This document shows, piece by piece, positions 25,459-35,046 of a stretch of DNA of 64,000 bases. A program made the translations under genes and the position numbers. The notes beneath the pieces are model-generated. The model did no database searches, was not told where the DNA came from, and saw only the letters and a program-made list of their open reading frames with translations. Source of the stretch: Thermotoga sp. (GTDB lineage Bacteria > Thermotogota > Thermotogae > Mesoaciditogales > Mesoaciditogaceae). Every line of letters begins with the position of its first letter. Positions within the stretch are counted from its first letter, which is position 1. The DNA lies in NCBI GenBank assembly GCA_020722015.1, contig DYLQ01000002.1, positions 16,697 through 80,696 of the forward strand, written 5' to 3'.

Positions 25459-26952
25459 TCAAAAATATATCTCAGAAAATTTTTCTTTAACGTAATTCAT
25501 GAAAAATTTATGGCTAAGAGGTTCTCCTGTGACTTTAATCAAAAGATCTTTCGGATCGTACAAGGCACCAAATTTGTGTATTTTTTCTCTTTGCCATTCC
25601 CTTAACACCTTTAAATTCCCATTTTCAATCTCTTCCTCAAGGTTTGGAATCTCTTTTTTCGCCGTGAAAAAGAACTGTGATGCGTAAAGATTTCCAAGCA
25701 TATAGGAAGGGAAGTATCCAATTTGGCCGCCTGACCAGTGAACATCTTGCAACACACCGTGAGCGTTGTCTGGTACATCTATTCCAAGGTACTGCTTTAC
25801 CTTTTCATTCCATACCTCAGGTAAATCTGCAACTTTAATCTTGTCATTTATAAGAGCTTCTTCCATTTCAAATCTGATCATTATATGTAAATTGTAAGTC
25901 ACCTCATCGGATTCAATCCTTATCAAAGAAGGTTTGGTGAGATTAATTGCCCTGTAAAATTTTTCAAGTGGTACACCCTTGAATTGCGGAAAGATATTTT
26001 GCAACTTTGGAAAGAAAAATTTCCAGAACGAACGTGATCTTCCAACAAGATTTTCCCATGTTCTCGATTGAGATTCATGAATGCCCATGGATGCACCGTT
26101 GTAGATTGGCATCAATTTGTATGCTTCGGAAACGCCTTGTTCGTAAAGTGCGTGACCGCCTTCATGCATGGTAGAAAATAATGCCGATGTCATATCATCC
26201 ACGTGATAATTCGTTGTAACTCTTACATCTCCCACTCCCATTCCTATCGTGAATGGATGGGCCGTCTCATCTATACGGCCACCGTTAAAGTCGTAAGTCA
26301 TGGCGCTGAGCACTTCATGAGATAGTCTTTCTTGCGATGCTTTATCGAAATTTCCCTTCAGAATGGATGTATCCGGAGCTTTGCCTTTTGAGGTTAAATC
26401 TTTTATGAACGGAACAAGCTCTGCTTTCAATTCATCTATTATTTTTTTGAGATCTTTTGTCGTCATAGAAGGTTCGTAATCTTCAAGAAGGGCATCGTAT
26501 TTATTTTCCTCATAACCGTAGTATTCGACGAATTTCTTGAGATATCCTACAATTTCTTCAAGGTATGGTTTGAATTTTGCGAAATTGGATTCTACTTTTG
26601 CCTCTTGCCATACGTTTTCCCCTTTTGAACAGGCAATGGTGAATTTTTCAAATTCATCCGGTGGTATTGAAGAAACGCGCCTGTATTCTTTGGTTACAAG
26701 ATAAACGTTTCGTCTGTCGACCTCACTTAACTTTTCGTTGATTTTTGGTCTGTTAAAGTATTCGACGAAAGTCGCCATTTTGGGAGAAGTTCCCATATCG
26801 AATATCGTTCTGGCGAGTTTGCCTGCAACTTCCGCTCTGTCCATTGCGGCTTTTGGGGGCATTTTCGTTCTCATGTCCCATTCAACAAGCGCATAAGCCA
26901 CTTTGAACTTCGCTATTTCCTTGTTGTAATCGTAAAATTCTTTTATTTCCAT
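25459..26952 (-). CDS. M32-family metallocarboxypeptidase
   Basis: A 497-residue thermostable carboxypeptidase Taq-type enzyme that removes C-terminal amino acids. The zinc-site motif HEGGHALYEQG lies near residue 263 and the third ligand is in the following GASMGIHESQSRTWEN segment; SYMLGNLYASQFF and YHVDDMTSALFSTMHEGG are family blocks. Length is normal. The ATG at 26952 is eight bases behind AAGGGG; the GTG at 26961 overlaps the upstream gene. Its place in a purine operon is unexplained; it may serve general peptide use. Confidence 0.93.
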   Translation of the reverse strand: MEIKEFYDYNKEIAKFKVAYALVEWDMRTKMPPKAAMDRAEVAGKLARTIFDMGTSPKMATFVEYFNRPKINEKLSEVDRRNVYLVTKEYRRVSSIPPDEFEKFTIACSKGENVWQEAKVESNFAKFKPYLEEIVGYLKKFVEYYGYEENKYDALLEDYEPSMTTKDLKKIIDELKAELVPFIKDLTSKGKAPDTSILKGNFDKASQERLSHEVLSAMTYDFNGGRIDETAHPFTIGMGVGDVRVTTNYHVDDMTSALFSTMHEGGHALYEQGVSEAYKLMPIYNGASMGIHESQSRTWENLVGRSRSFWKFFFPKLQNIFPQFKGVPLEKFYRAINLTKPSLIRIESDEVTYNLHIMIRFEMEEALINDKIKVADLPEVWNEKVKQYLGIDVPDNAHGVLQDVHWSGGQIGYFPSYMLGNLYASQFFFTAKKEIPNLEEEIENGNLKVLREWQREKIHKFGALYDPKDLLIKVTGEPLSHKFFMNYVKEKFSEIYF

Positions 26953-26957
26953 TTTGA

Positions 26958-28304
26958 TCACCCCTTCAAGAATTTTCGTGATATCTCATTTTGCCTTTTG
27001 ATAAGATAATCTATGTCCTTAACTTTTAATTCACCATTTTCAACGACGACCTTCCCGTTTACCATGTTGAAATCCACGTTATGTGCGTCGCACATGACGA
27101 TTGAGCCAACGGGATCATCCAATCCACCTGCAAGAGCGAGTTTATTCATGTCAAACATCACCAAATCGGCAGCCTTCCCAACCTCTATTGTTCCTATGTA
27201 ATCGTCCATCCTCAAAACTTTCGCACCACCACTTGAAGCCATTTCGAGTGCTTCTTTTGGTGTCATAGCTCGGGCTCCGTACTTTACCCTTTGAAGCAAC
27301 ATGGCATTTCTTGCCTCCAAGATCATGTTAGATGTGTCGTTGGATGCGCTGCCATCAATTCCCAAAGAAAGCCTCATGCCTTTCATTTTAAAAATGGGAG
27401 CAATCCCAGATCCAAGCCTCATATTTGAAGTTGGGCAATGGGAGATACCCACGTCATTTTTTTTCATCTTTTCGATATCCAGATCACTCACATGAACCGT
27501 ATGCGCAAACCAAACGCGCGGATTCAACCATCCCAATTTTTCCATGTAATCGACAGGTCTAAGACCAAATTTTCCAAGGCAAAAGCTTTCCTCATCCTCT
27601 GTTTCCGCAAGATGAGTGTGTAAAAGTACGTCATGTTTTTCTGCCATCTCGAGAGTCTTGATCATCAAAGACTCGGTGACGGAAAATGGAGAACATGGGG
27701 CAAGAGCAACTCTTGTCATGGCGTATTTAGATCTATCATGATATTTAGAGATGGTTCTTTCGTATTCCGAAAGGATTTCATCTTCATCCTGTACAACGAC
27801 ATCCGGAGGAAGACCGCCGTCTTTTTTCGACATCGACATGGCTCCCCTGGTAGGATGAAATCTAAGGCCAACATGCGAAACTCCCTTGATCTCTTCGTCG
27901 AAGATCTTGTTTCTACCGTAAGGATAAAGATAAAGCATATCACTTGATGTCGTTACACCGCTTAGTGCCATTTCAAAAGCGGCAATGGCTGAACTTACGT
28001 ATGATGATTCTTCATCTAAATTTTTCCACACCTCGTAAAGGGTAACTAACCAATCGAACAATTTAGCACTTTGGACGGATTTGACATTTCTCGTCAAAGT
28101 TTGGTAAAAATGATGGTGTGTATTTACAAAGCCAGGAAGCATGATCATATTCGAACAATCGATGATCCTATCGAATTTTTCATCAGGCTGAACCTTACCG
28201 ACATGCGTTATGACGTTGTCATCAACCACGACATGGGCATTTTCAATCTCACCTTGTTTTGAAAATGTTTCAAGAAAGGCTATTTTTTTGAAAAGGTATT
28301 TCAA
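26958..28304 (-). CDS. amidohydrolase, purine-deaminase-like (SsnA / 8-oxoguanine deaminase group)
   Basis: A 448-residue metal-dependent deaminase of the guanine deaminase/TrzN/AtzB group (COG0402 type). Metal ligands: HHH in FVNTHHHFYQTLTRN, His in LLHTHLAETEDE, His in VWFAHTVHV and Asp in LSLGIDGSASND. HCPTSNMRLGSG is the substrate-side block. The nearest characterised enzymes include 8-oxoguanine deaminase and the uncharacterised SsnA of purine clusters. Neighbouring adenine deaminase and a molybdenum hydroxylase subunit point to a purine substrate; which one is not visible. TTG start at 28304 behind GGGAGGGG, overlapping the upstream stop by four bases. Confidence 0.82.
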   Translation of the reverse strand: MKYLFKKIAFLETFSKQGEIENAHVVVDDNVITHVGKVQPDEKFDRIIDCSNMIMLPGFVNTHHHFYQTLTRNVKSVQSAKLFDWLVTLYEVWKNLDEESSYVSSAIAAFEMALSGVTTSSDMLYLYPYGRNKIFDEEIKGVSHVGLRFHPTRGAMSMSKKDGGLPPDVVVQDEDEILSEYERTISKYHDRSKYAMTRVALAPCSPFSVTESLMIKTLEMAEKHDVLLHTHLAETEDEESFCLGKFGLRPVDYMEKLGWLNPRVWFAHTVHVSDLDIEKMKKNDVGISHCPTSNMRLGSGIAPIFKMKGMRLSLGIDGSASNDTSNMILEARNAMLLQRVKYGARAMTPKEALEMASSGGAKVLRMDDYIGTIEVGKAADLVMFDMNKLALAGGLDDPVGSIVMCDAHNVDFNMVNGKVVVENGELKVKDIDYLIKRQNEISRKFLKG

Positions 28305-29689
28305 TTGTACCCCTCCCGTTTTCTGTACTCGAGTATCAATTGATCGGTTTCGCCAACCACTTTTTGTTGATCTTCCCAGTATTTTGGATCAGCCTGTGCG
28401 TTAAGTTCTTCAACGGTTTTCCCCTGTTGCTCAACCCATGTGTAATATTTCAGATTATGCCATCTTCGTCTATTCTCAAGTGTTCCTTCGAAGAACCAAT
28501 CCGTTTTAACTCCCATAAAGATAGAATTGAATCTTGATTTCGACTCCGCAACATCCATCTTTCCAAACTGCATATCAAGATCTGACATTACAGAATGATA
28601 TCTGTCAATCGTGTCGGTTGCTATCGTTATGATGTTATCGTCAGGACCAAATTTGTATTGTTTGGCTACCTTTATCGCACCAAGTACATTCGCCACACCG
28701 GAAATTCCGAAAATAGTGGCCATTTCTTCAACAATTTTGGGATCGATAAAACTTTTAAGAAATTTTTTACCAACTTCATCCGTAAGGAGTTGAAGGCCTT
28801 TTTTCGATTCCATATCATCGACTGCCACAACGGCATCAGAATTCATCACGTTATGGATCCATGTTACGTGCTTGTCTCCTATTCCTTGAATGTCATGTGT
28901 CCCATATCCGTTCATAGAAATGGTCGGGCATTGTATCGGCTCAAGTGTAACCACTTTTGCATCACTGAAAGCTTGTTTCACCCTATCGCCGCATGCTATC
29001 GTGCCTGCCGAGCCGACACCGGATACGATAGCTGCGATCCGACCATTCCCTATTTTTTCCTGTTGAACAAGTTCTACCATGGTGTTGCCTGTAACATAAT
29101 AATGAAATCTGTAATTTCCAAACTCGCTGAATTGATTTAAGATTCTGACTTTTTCTGGGTTTTTAGACAATATTTCCTTTGATTTATCGTAGATCTCTTT
29201 AACGTTCGATTCGGATCCAGGCGTGGCAACGACTTTTGCACCGTAAGACTTTATAATGTCAAACCTTTCCTTGCTCATACCCTCAGGAAGTATGACTATC
29301 GTGTCGAACTTCATTCTGCATCCGACCCATGCTCCGCCTATGCCGTAGTTCCCTGTAGATGGCCATATCAAGGTGTTGTAAGACGGATCTACCTCATTTC
29401 TTATGACCTTTTCCACCAAGATGGAATACGTTGCTCCAACTTTATGGCTTCCGGTGGGGAAATCTCTTCCATACATGACGATTATATTGGCATCTACACC
29501 TGTCAATTGTTTCGGAAGCACCACATATTTTATTTTGTTATCCGGATCTCTCCATGTTATGTTGAAAAAGTTTATGGGATCAAGTGGATCTTCCTTCATC
29601 TTCTGAAGCGCAAGTTTTCTAACCTTCGGATCGATTTTTTCCGGGTGTAACATTTCCTCAAACGTAGGTCCTATGATCTTCGAACTCAT
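28301..29689 (-). CDS. fold-type II PLP-dependent enzyme (cysteine synthase / ammonia-lyase superfamily)
   Basis: A 462-residue PLP enzyme. The Schiff-base lysine is Lys83 in FPTGSHKVGATY; PSTGNYGIGGAW is the substrate/PLP phosphate-side loop and SGVGSAGTIACGDR a glycine-rich phosphate loop. It is longer than cysteine synthases (about 300) and than the diaminopropionate ammonia-lyase YgeX (about 400). In Escherichia coli YgeX sits with SsnA and Xdh genes, the same neighbourhood as here, so an ammonia-lyase on a purine-ring breakdown product is an attractive but unproven guess. The ~60-residue C-terminal extension rich in Trp/Arg is unusual. Overlaps the next gene by four bases. Confidence 0.72.
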   Translation of the reverse strand: MSSKIIGPTFEEMLHPEKIDPKVRKLALQKMKEDPLDPINFFNITWRDPDNKIKYVVLPKQLTGVDANIIVMYGRDFPTGSHKVGATYSILVEKVIRNEVDPSYNTLIWPSTGNYGIGGAWVGCRMKFDTIVILPEGMSKERFDIIKSYGAKVVATPGSESNVKEIYDKSKEILSKNPEKVRILNQFSEFGNYRFHYYVTGNTMVELVQQEKIGNGRIAAIVSGVGSAGTIACGDRVKQAFSDAKVVTLEPIQCPTISMNGYGTHDIQGIGDKHVTWIHNVMNSDAVVAVDDMESKKGLQLLTDEVGKKFLKSFIDPKIVEEMATIFGISGVANVLGAIKVAKQYKFGPDDNIITIATDTIDRYHSVMSDLDMQFGKMDVAESKSRFNSIFMGVKTDWFFEGTLENRRRWHNLKYYTWVEQQGKTVEELNAQADPKYWEDQQKVVGETDQLILEYRKREGYN

Positions 29690-29690
29690 T

Positions 29691-31985
29691 TCATTCCTCC
29701 TCTATGAGATTTAACACGTATTCTTGTGTTGCAGGTATCCTCTTCACTCTTTTTCCTATCGCATTTGATATTCCATTTGCTATCGCAGCAGGAGTGGGCA
29801 TTAAAGAAGGTTCCCCTATTCCCTTAGCACCAAAAGGGCCTTGCGAAAATTCGTCTTCGACGAAATCCATCTTTATGCTTTGCGGTATGTCGTTTATCGT
29901 GGGTATCATATAAGTACTGAAATTATCCGTTAATATCTTTCCATCACGCATCTTTATCTCTTCGTAGACTGCATATCCCATGCCTTGCACAAAACCGCCT
30001 TCAACTTGGCCTGTAAGTCCGACTGGGTTTAAAGCTTTTCCGACATCATGTGAGGTAAATGCGTTAACGACGGATGTTTTACCAGTCAGCAGATCGACCT
30101 CAACGACCACTACTTGTGTTGCGTAAGCATACGTGAGATAAGCCTCTCCGAGACCTGTTTTGGGATCCCAATGAAGTTTAGGAGATTTAAACCAACCGTT
30201 TGATATGAGATCAACATTCGAATCATAGCAAATGCGAACAATTTCTTCAAATGTCATCTTTTCATCGGGCGAAAAAATGATTCCATCTTTTATGCTTACC
30301 GTTTCCTCATCCACGTTTTTGATCTTTGAAAACACGGTGATGATCTTAGCCTTTATGGTTTCACATGCTTCTTTTACGGCATTCCCGCTGAACAAGGTCG
30401 CGCGTGATGCAACCGTCGGGCCGCTATCCTGAACGTAAGAGGTGTCGGTATTCTCAACGGATATTTTTTCAAGTTTTTGACCAAGCGTTTCTGCTGCTAT
30501 CATGGCAAGCACGGTTTTCATGCCTTGACCCATTTCGGTATTCCCAACATGAACATTCACGCTTCCGTCTCTTTGCACCTGAACAAGTGCGCCAGCGGCG
30601 TCCAAAAGCTGACCGGCAGCACCAAGTGCTACACCGTAAATTATGTGCGAAACTCCTATTCCTCTTTTTTTAAATCTATTTCTTGAGTTGAATTCAGAAA
30701 CCGACTTTTTCAAGTTTTCGTAGTCGGAGATTTTGATCGCATGCATTATCGTTTCTATGGCACCGACGGATTCCGTAAGAAGATGATCCGTTGATGTTCT
30801 GCTTCCGACTTTAAGAGCATTTTCCAATCTTAAGTCCATAGGATCGATTTCAAGCCGCTTTGCGGCCTCATCCATTATGGACTCTATCGCAAAAAGCACT
30901 TGAGGACTTCCAAAACCTCTGAATGCCCCGCATGGAACTTTGTTGGTGTAAACCCCATCTATATCAACCTTGACATTTGGAACATCGTAAGCGCCCGCGG
31001 CATGAACAAGGCTTCTGTACATGACTATCGGAGATAGGGTGGCATAAGCACCGATATCCATGTGGGCATTTACTTCAATGGCCATGAGCTTTCCGTCTTT
31101 TTTGAATCCCACTTTATAATGGGATTTTATGGGATGCCTTTTGCTTGTGAATTGTACATCGACCTCTCTTGAATAAGAGAGTAAAACCGGTTTTTTCGTG
31201 TGATACGCAAGCAAAGCACACTGAGCGGCGACGTAAGACGGCACGTCTTCTTTGCCTCCGAAGGCTCCTCCCGTATCAGATTGCACTATTCTGACTGAAT
31301 TCATGGGAATGCCGAGTATCCTTGGAACTGCATTTTGAACGTAGTACGGACATTGCATCGATCCGTAAATCGTCATCCCGTTAGATTCAGGAATTGCAAG
31401 TATTCCTTGAGTTTCAAGGTAAGCGTGTTCCTGATAATCGGCAAAGAAATCATCTTCGATTATCACATCGGAATTCGAAAATCCGTTTTCGATATTTCCT
31501 TTTCTTATCTTTTTAGATGTGAGTATGTTCCCAGATTCATGGACTTTTACATCATTTTTCAGCGATTCCTCAATTGATAAAATGGGAGGGAGCTCCTCGT
31601 ATTCAACCTCAACTGCTTGAGCGGCTACATTTGCGATCTGCTGGCTTTCTGCTGCCACAATGGCAACGACATCTCCAAAGTACCTAACTTCTTCTCCGAT
31701 CGGAACAAGACATGGCATGTCTTCGACGACCTCGCCAAGTTGGTTTTCTCCTGGGATATCTTCGTAAGTCAGCACGGCTTTGACGCCTTTTAGCTCCTTC
31801 GCCTTATCCGTATTTATGTTTTTAACACGTGCTCTTGCATATTTCGAAAGCACCAGAGCTCCGTAAAGCATTCCCTTGAATTCGTAGTCCGCTATGAATT
31901 TACTTTCACCTTTAACCTTTTGAATGGCATCGACACGCTTTACCCTTTTTCCGATCGTCGTTAATTCGGAAACTTTAGGTTCCAT
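29691..31985 (-). CDS. xdhA: molybdenum hydroxylase large subunit (xanthine dehydrogenase family)
   Basis: A 764-residue molybdopterin-binding subunit of the xanthine dehydrogenase/aldehyde oxidase family. Features: N-terminal GESKFIADYEFKGMLYGALV, the Mo-site glutamine/glycine loop GGAFGGKED, the substrate-orienting Arg in CGAFRGFGSPQ, GNTEMGQGMKT and the catalytic Glu725 in GAKGIGEPS. The FAD and [2Fe-2S] subunits needed to complete the enzyme are not in this window, nor are Mo-cofactor genes. Position next to ade suggests hypoxanthine or xanthine as substrate, but nicotinate or other heterocycles cannot be excluded. A GAGGGGG site precedes its ATG. Confidence 0.87.
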   Translation of the reverse strand: MEPKVSELTTIGKRVKRVDAIQKVKGESKFIADYEFKGMLYGALVLSKYARARVKNINTDKAKELKGVKAVLTYEDIPGENQLGEVVEDMPCLVPIGEEVRYFGDVVAIVAAESQQIANVAAQAVEVEYEELPPILSIEESLKNDVKVHESGNILTSKKIRKGNIENGFSNSDVIIEDDFFADYQEHAYLETQGILAIPESNGMTIYGSMQCPYYVQNAVPRILGIPMNSVRIVQSDTGGAFGGKEDVPSYVAAQCALLAYHTKKPVLLSYSREVDVQFTSKRHPIKSHYKVGFKKDGKLMAIEVNAHMDIGAYATLSPIVMYRSLVHAAGAYDVPNVKVDIDGVYTNKVPCGAFRGFGSPQVLFAIESIMDEAAKRLEIDPMDLRLENALKVGSRTSTDHLLTESVGAIETIMHAIKISDYENLKKSVSEFNSRNRFKKRGIGVSHIIYGVALGAAGQLLDAAGALVQVQRDGSVNVHVGNTEMGQGMKTVLAMIAAETLGQKLEKISVENTDTSYVQDSGPTVASRATLFSGNAVKEACETIKAKIITVFSKIKNVDEETVSIKDGIIFSPDEKMTFEEIVRICYDSNVDLISNGWFKSPKLHWDPKTGLGEAYLTYAYATQVVVVEVDLLTGKTSVVNAFTSHDVGKALNPVGLTGQVEGGFVQGMGYAVYEEIKMRDGKILTDNFSTYMIPTINDIPQSIKMDFVEDEFSQGPFGAKGIGEPSLMPTPAAIANGISNAIGKRVKRIPATQEYVLNLIEEE

Positions 31986-32004
31986 ACGGTAACCCCCTCA
32001 AATA

Positions 32005-33717
32005 TCAAATTCCAACGTTCACGAAATTACCCTTCTCAACGTCTACAAGTCCGAAATTCGTTATCCTCAATTTTGGAATGACCGCAAGTTGCACAAAAGA
32101 TAAAACCATGAAAGGATCATTTATTATACACCCGATCGATTTTGCTGCATCTTTCAATTCATTTATTTTTTTAACAACTTCTTCTGTTGTCAAAAATGAC
32201 ATAAGGCCTCCTATTGAAAGTGGGAGTTCGGCCAGAATATTTCCATTACTTGAGACGACAATTCCACCTCTCATATTCAAAATCTCATTTATGGCCAAAA
32301 CCATATCGGAATCGTTTGTTCCAATAACTGACATGTTGTGCGAGTCATGGCCCACAGAGGTCGCTATGGCACCGTTTTTTATGCCGAAACCTGTCACAGC
32401 ACCCACAAATATCGATTTTTCTTTAGAATATCTGGATACAACTGCGATTTTAAGTAGATCATTTTCAACATTTGGTACTTTAACAGGTGGGATGTCAAAG
32501 ATCTCTTCAGAAGTTACTATGCTATCGTTAAAAACCCTTATGGCTCTTGTTTGATGTCCACTTGAAAGTATCGTCAGATCATCCGCTTCGATCTTTGAAA
32601 TTCTGAAATTGCCACTCAATTTTTGTTCTATGTTATTTCCAACGATATCCGTCACCAGTTTACCATCTCTGGCAACTATCTTTGAATCTTTTATGACGAT
32701 CTTGGGAGAAAATTTTTCAAGGGATTCTGTTACAACCATATCGGCCTTGTAAGACGGCGCAATCGCTCCCATACTTCTGAGGCCGTAAAATTGAGCTGAA
32801 TTTATCGTTGCCATCCTTATCGCGATGATCGGATCGATTCCCTTCGATACCGCAAGTCTTATCATGTTATCTATGTGGCCTTCTTTTACTATATCATCCG
32901 GATGACGATCATCTGTACAAAAAGAAAAAAATCTTTCGTTGTACGGAGTAACGGCACCTATTAAACCGTCAAGATTTTTTGCAACACTGCCTTCTCTGAT
33001 CAGCACTTGCATGCCACGAGATATTTTCTCAAGTGCCTCTGACTCATTCGTGCATTCATGATCTGTTCTTATAAAGGCCGACACATAAGCGTTAAGTTTT
33101 TTACCGGAAAGTCCAGGGGCATGGCCATCTATTTTCTTGTAAAGATGTCTTATTATCTCTATTTTTGTGATAAGATCCTTGTTTGTATCTATCACACCGG
33201 GATAATTCATAACCTCTCCAAGTCCAAGCACTCTCGGGTATTTTGTAACAAGTGCTATCGTGTCTACGGAGGTTATCTCGGATCCGCTGATTTCCATGTT
33301 CGTGGCAGGCACACAAGATGGGATCATCATGTAAATGTTAAGCGGTATTCCTTCAGTGTATCGCAACATGTACTCAATACCGTCTAAGCCGATCACATTT
33401 GCAATTTCGTGGGGATCGGCAATGATAGTCGTCGTTCCTCTCGGAAGGATTGTTCTTGCAAATTCAACGGGATCTACCATCGAACTTTCAATGTGCACAT
33501 GGGCATCTATTAAACCTGGAACAACGTAATTTCCTTCTAAATCTATAATTTCTTTACCCGATCCGTAATCTCCTACACCGGCAATTCTTTTTCCGTAAAG
33601 AGCTATGTTACCTTCTTCAATCTTTCCCGTAAAAACATTGACAATCTTGCAATTTGTCAGAAGTACATCGGAAGGGACTTTCCCAAGGGCAACGGGGATT
33701 ATCTCATCGATCTTCAC
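32005..33717 (-). CDS. ade: adenine deaminase
   Basis: Converts adenine to hypoxanthine and ammonia. The 570-residue length and layout fit the Ade family: beta-sandwich start, LIDAHVHIESSMVDPVEFAR with two metal His, ADPHEIANVIGLDG, LGLGEVMNYPGV, FCTDDRHPDDI and a C-terminal domain with VGHDSHNMSVIGTND. The start is GTG at 33717, overlapping the thioesterase gene by 14 bases. It would supply hypoxanthine to the molybdenum hydroxylase 20 bases downstream, or to Hpt (gene at 60614) for salvage. Confidence 0.95.
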   Translation of the reverse strand: MKIDEIIPVALGKVPSDVLLTNCKIVNVFTGKIEEGNIALYGKRIAGVGDYGSGKEIIDLEGNYVVPGLIDAHVHIESSMVDPVEFARTILPRGTTTIIADPHEIANVIGLDGIEYMLRYTEGIPLNIYMMIPSCVPATNMEISGSEITSVDTIALVTKYPRVLGLGEVMNYPGVIDTNKDLITKIEIIRHLYKKIDGHAPGLSGKKLNAYVSAFIRTDHECTNESEALEKISRGMQVLIREGSVAKNLDGLIGAVTPYNERFFSFCTDDRHPDDIVKEGHIDNMIRLAVSKGIDPIIAIRMATINSAQFYGLRSMGAIAPSYKADMVVTESLEKFSPKIVIKDSKIVARDGKLVTDIVGNNIEQKLSGNFRISKIEADDLTILSSGHQTRAIRVFNDSIVTSEEIFDIPPVKVPNVENDLLKIAVVSRYSKEKSIFVGAVTGFGIKNGAIATSVGHDSHNMSVIGTNDSDMVLAINEILNMRGGIVVSSNGNILAELPLSIGGLMSFLTTEEVVKKINELKDAAKSIGCIINDPFMVLSFVQLAVIPKLRITNFGLVDVEKGNFVNVGI

Positions 33718-34063
33718 GACTGAAATCCTTTCTTTTCACGGCAACTCTGATGTGATTGGCTTTGGCTATGAGCTTATCGGCAACTCTCATTTCAATGTAA
33801 AAAGAAAATTTCCTGGATTTTCTTTCGAGCAAACTTGCGACTACGGTTACTTTCTCTCCAGGCCATACGGGAGCAACATGATCTAAGGTTACGTGTGCGC
33901 CAACGGTAATTTCATCACCAGAAAGAAAAGTCTGGGCAAATTCGGAAGCAGTTTCCTCCATCCACGCAAGTACGGTTGGAGTCGACAAAACGTCAGCATT
34001 TCCACTTTTTAGCGTAGATGCAAGATCTTTTTGCGTTACCATTTTCTCTTTTATCATCTCCAT
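33704..34063 (-). CDS. hot-dog fold thioesterase (FlK-like)
   Basis: A 119-residue hot-dog protein similar to fluoroacetyl-CoA thioesterase FlK and related acyl-CoA thioesterases. Candidate catalytic residues are Thr in TPTVLAWMEETA, Glu in the same helix, and His in GAHVTLDHVAPVWPGEKV. The ATG at 34063 sits behind GAGGTG and overlaps the DegV stop by one base; the longer frame to 34090 has no support. The CoA substrate is unknown. Together with the DegV fatty-acid-binding protein it forms a small acyl-related pair ahead of the purine genes. Confidence 0.8.
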   Translation of the reverse strand: MEMIKEKMVTQKDLASTLKSGNADVLSTPTVLAWMEETASEFAQTFLSGDEITVGAHVTLDHVAPVWPGEKVTVVASLLERKSRKFSFYIEMRVADKLIAKANHIRVAVKRKDFSREDR

Positions 34064-34920
34064 TATATCACCTCTATTCCGAAGCCACACATGCCGGGGC
34101 CGACATGTGTGGTTATGACTTTGCCTGTCATATGAAATGAAGCATCGACAACTTCATATTTTGTTTTCATTTTTTCGAGTAATTCCTTTGCTTCGTCCTC
34201 GACATTTGCATGAATCATGCAGAGTATCACTTTAGAGCCAAAAGGAATGTATTTACCAGATTGTTCGATAAGCATATCATAAGCATGCGATTTTCCTCTT
34301 GTCCTTCCAAATGGTATCATCTCTCCACTTTTGTCTATCCAAATTCCAACCTTGAATTTCAGAACTGTACCGAAAAAGCCCTGAATCTTTGAGACCCGTC
34401 CACCCTTTACAAGAAAGGAAAAATCCGAAACATAAAAGATAGCTTGAAATCTATCTTTTTCTCTGTCAGTGTTAAGTTGTTTAACGATTTCTTTTGGATT
34501 CATTCCTTGATTTGCAAGTTCTCTCGCCCTTCTTGCGACAAGCGGTATGACTGCGGAGGCAAGTTTTGTATCAAAAATCTCAACAGGGATTTTAGCTTCC
34601 TTTGCCGCAGTTGTAGCGGAATTTGCCGTACCTGACATTTTCGAAGACAAGGTTAAAACGACAATACCCTCATATCCCGATTGTTCTGCATTTCTGTACC
34701 TTTGTAAGAATTCAAAAACCGTCGGTTGCGATGTTTTCGGTAATTCCGAAGTTTTTGATATCCTTTCGTAAAAATTCATCAATTCAGACGGATTTCTTGT
34801 ATCATCTTCCTGAGAGCCATCAGGCCATATAACCTTTAAAGGTACCATATCGGCATCTAATCTTTCAAACCAATCAGGAGCCATATCAGCCGTACTATCC
34901 ACGAATATCTTTATCCGCAA
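34063..34920 (-). CDS. DegV-family fatty-acid-binding protein
   Basis: A 285-residue DegV protein. The family fold binds a fatty acid between two domains; in Gram-positive bacteria such proteins (FakB) present the fatty acid to a kinase. Motifs: IFVDSTADMAPDWFE at the N-terminus, TSQPTVFEF, LTLSSKMSGTANSA (lipid-binding Ser/Thr) and a C-terminal THVGPGMCGFGI. The longest frame starts with ATG 34935, but that frame contains the GGAGGTG ribosome site; TTG at 34920, six bases after it, is the real start. First gene of the eight-gene minus-strand operon. Confidence 0.88.
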   Translation of the reverse strand: MRIKIFVDSTADMAPDWFERLDADMVPLKVIWPDGSQEDDTRNPSELMNFYERISKTSELPKTSQPTVFEFLQRYRNAEQSGYEGIVVLTLSSKMSGTANSATTAAKEAKIPVEIFDTKLASAVIPLVARRARELANQGMNPKEIVKQLNTDREKDRFQAIFYVSDFSFLVKGGRVSKIQGFFGTVLKFKVGIWIDKSGEMIPFGRTRGKSHAYDMLIEQSGKYIPFGSKVILCMIHANVEDEAKELLEKMKTKYEVVDASFHMTGKVITTHVGPGMCGFGIEVI

Positions 34921-34964
34921 ATAGTCCACCTCCATTCGCTAAACTACCATTTTCAATTTTCTTT

Positions 34965-34970
34965 ATTATA
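34965..34970 (-). promoter_or_regulatory. -10 box for the DegV/purine operon
   Basis: The minus strand reads GCTATATAATAAAG, with TATAAT at 34970-34965 and about 45 bases to the TTG start of the DegV gene. I cannot find a good -35 hexamer at 16-18 bases; a TTGTTC lies too close. Support is therefore partial. Confidence 0.45.
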
Positions 34971-35010
34971 TAGCATTTCGAACAAGATGTGCTAATCTGA
35001 AAATTTGGTG

Positions 35011-35016
35011 TATAAT
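35011..35016 (+). promoter_or_regulatory. -10 box for mscL
   Basis: TATAAT at 35011-35016 stands 30 bases ahead of the mscL ATG, giving a leader of about 25 bases that contains the AAGGGGG ribosome site. The -35 region (TGTGCT at 17 bases) is poor. It is back to back with the DegV promoter. Confidence 0.5.
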
Positions 35017-35046
35017 ATTGTAAAGGTCATGATGAAGGGGGATATT

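Noticed and set aside
28301-29689. Firm assignment as diaminopropionate ammonia-lyase (YgeX)
   Set aside because: The gene neighbourhood fits, but the protein is about 60 residues longer and diagnostic residues cannot be checked here.
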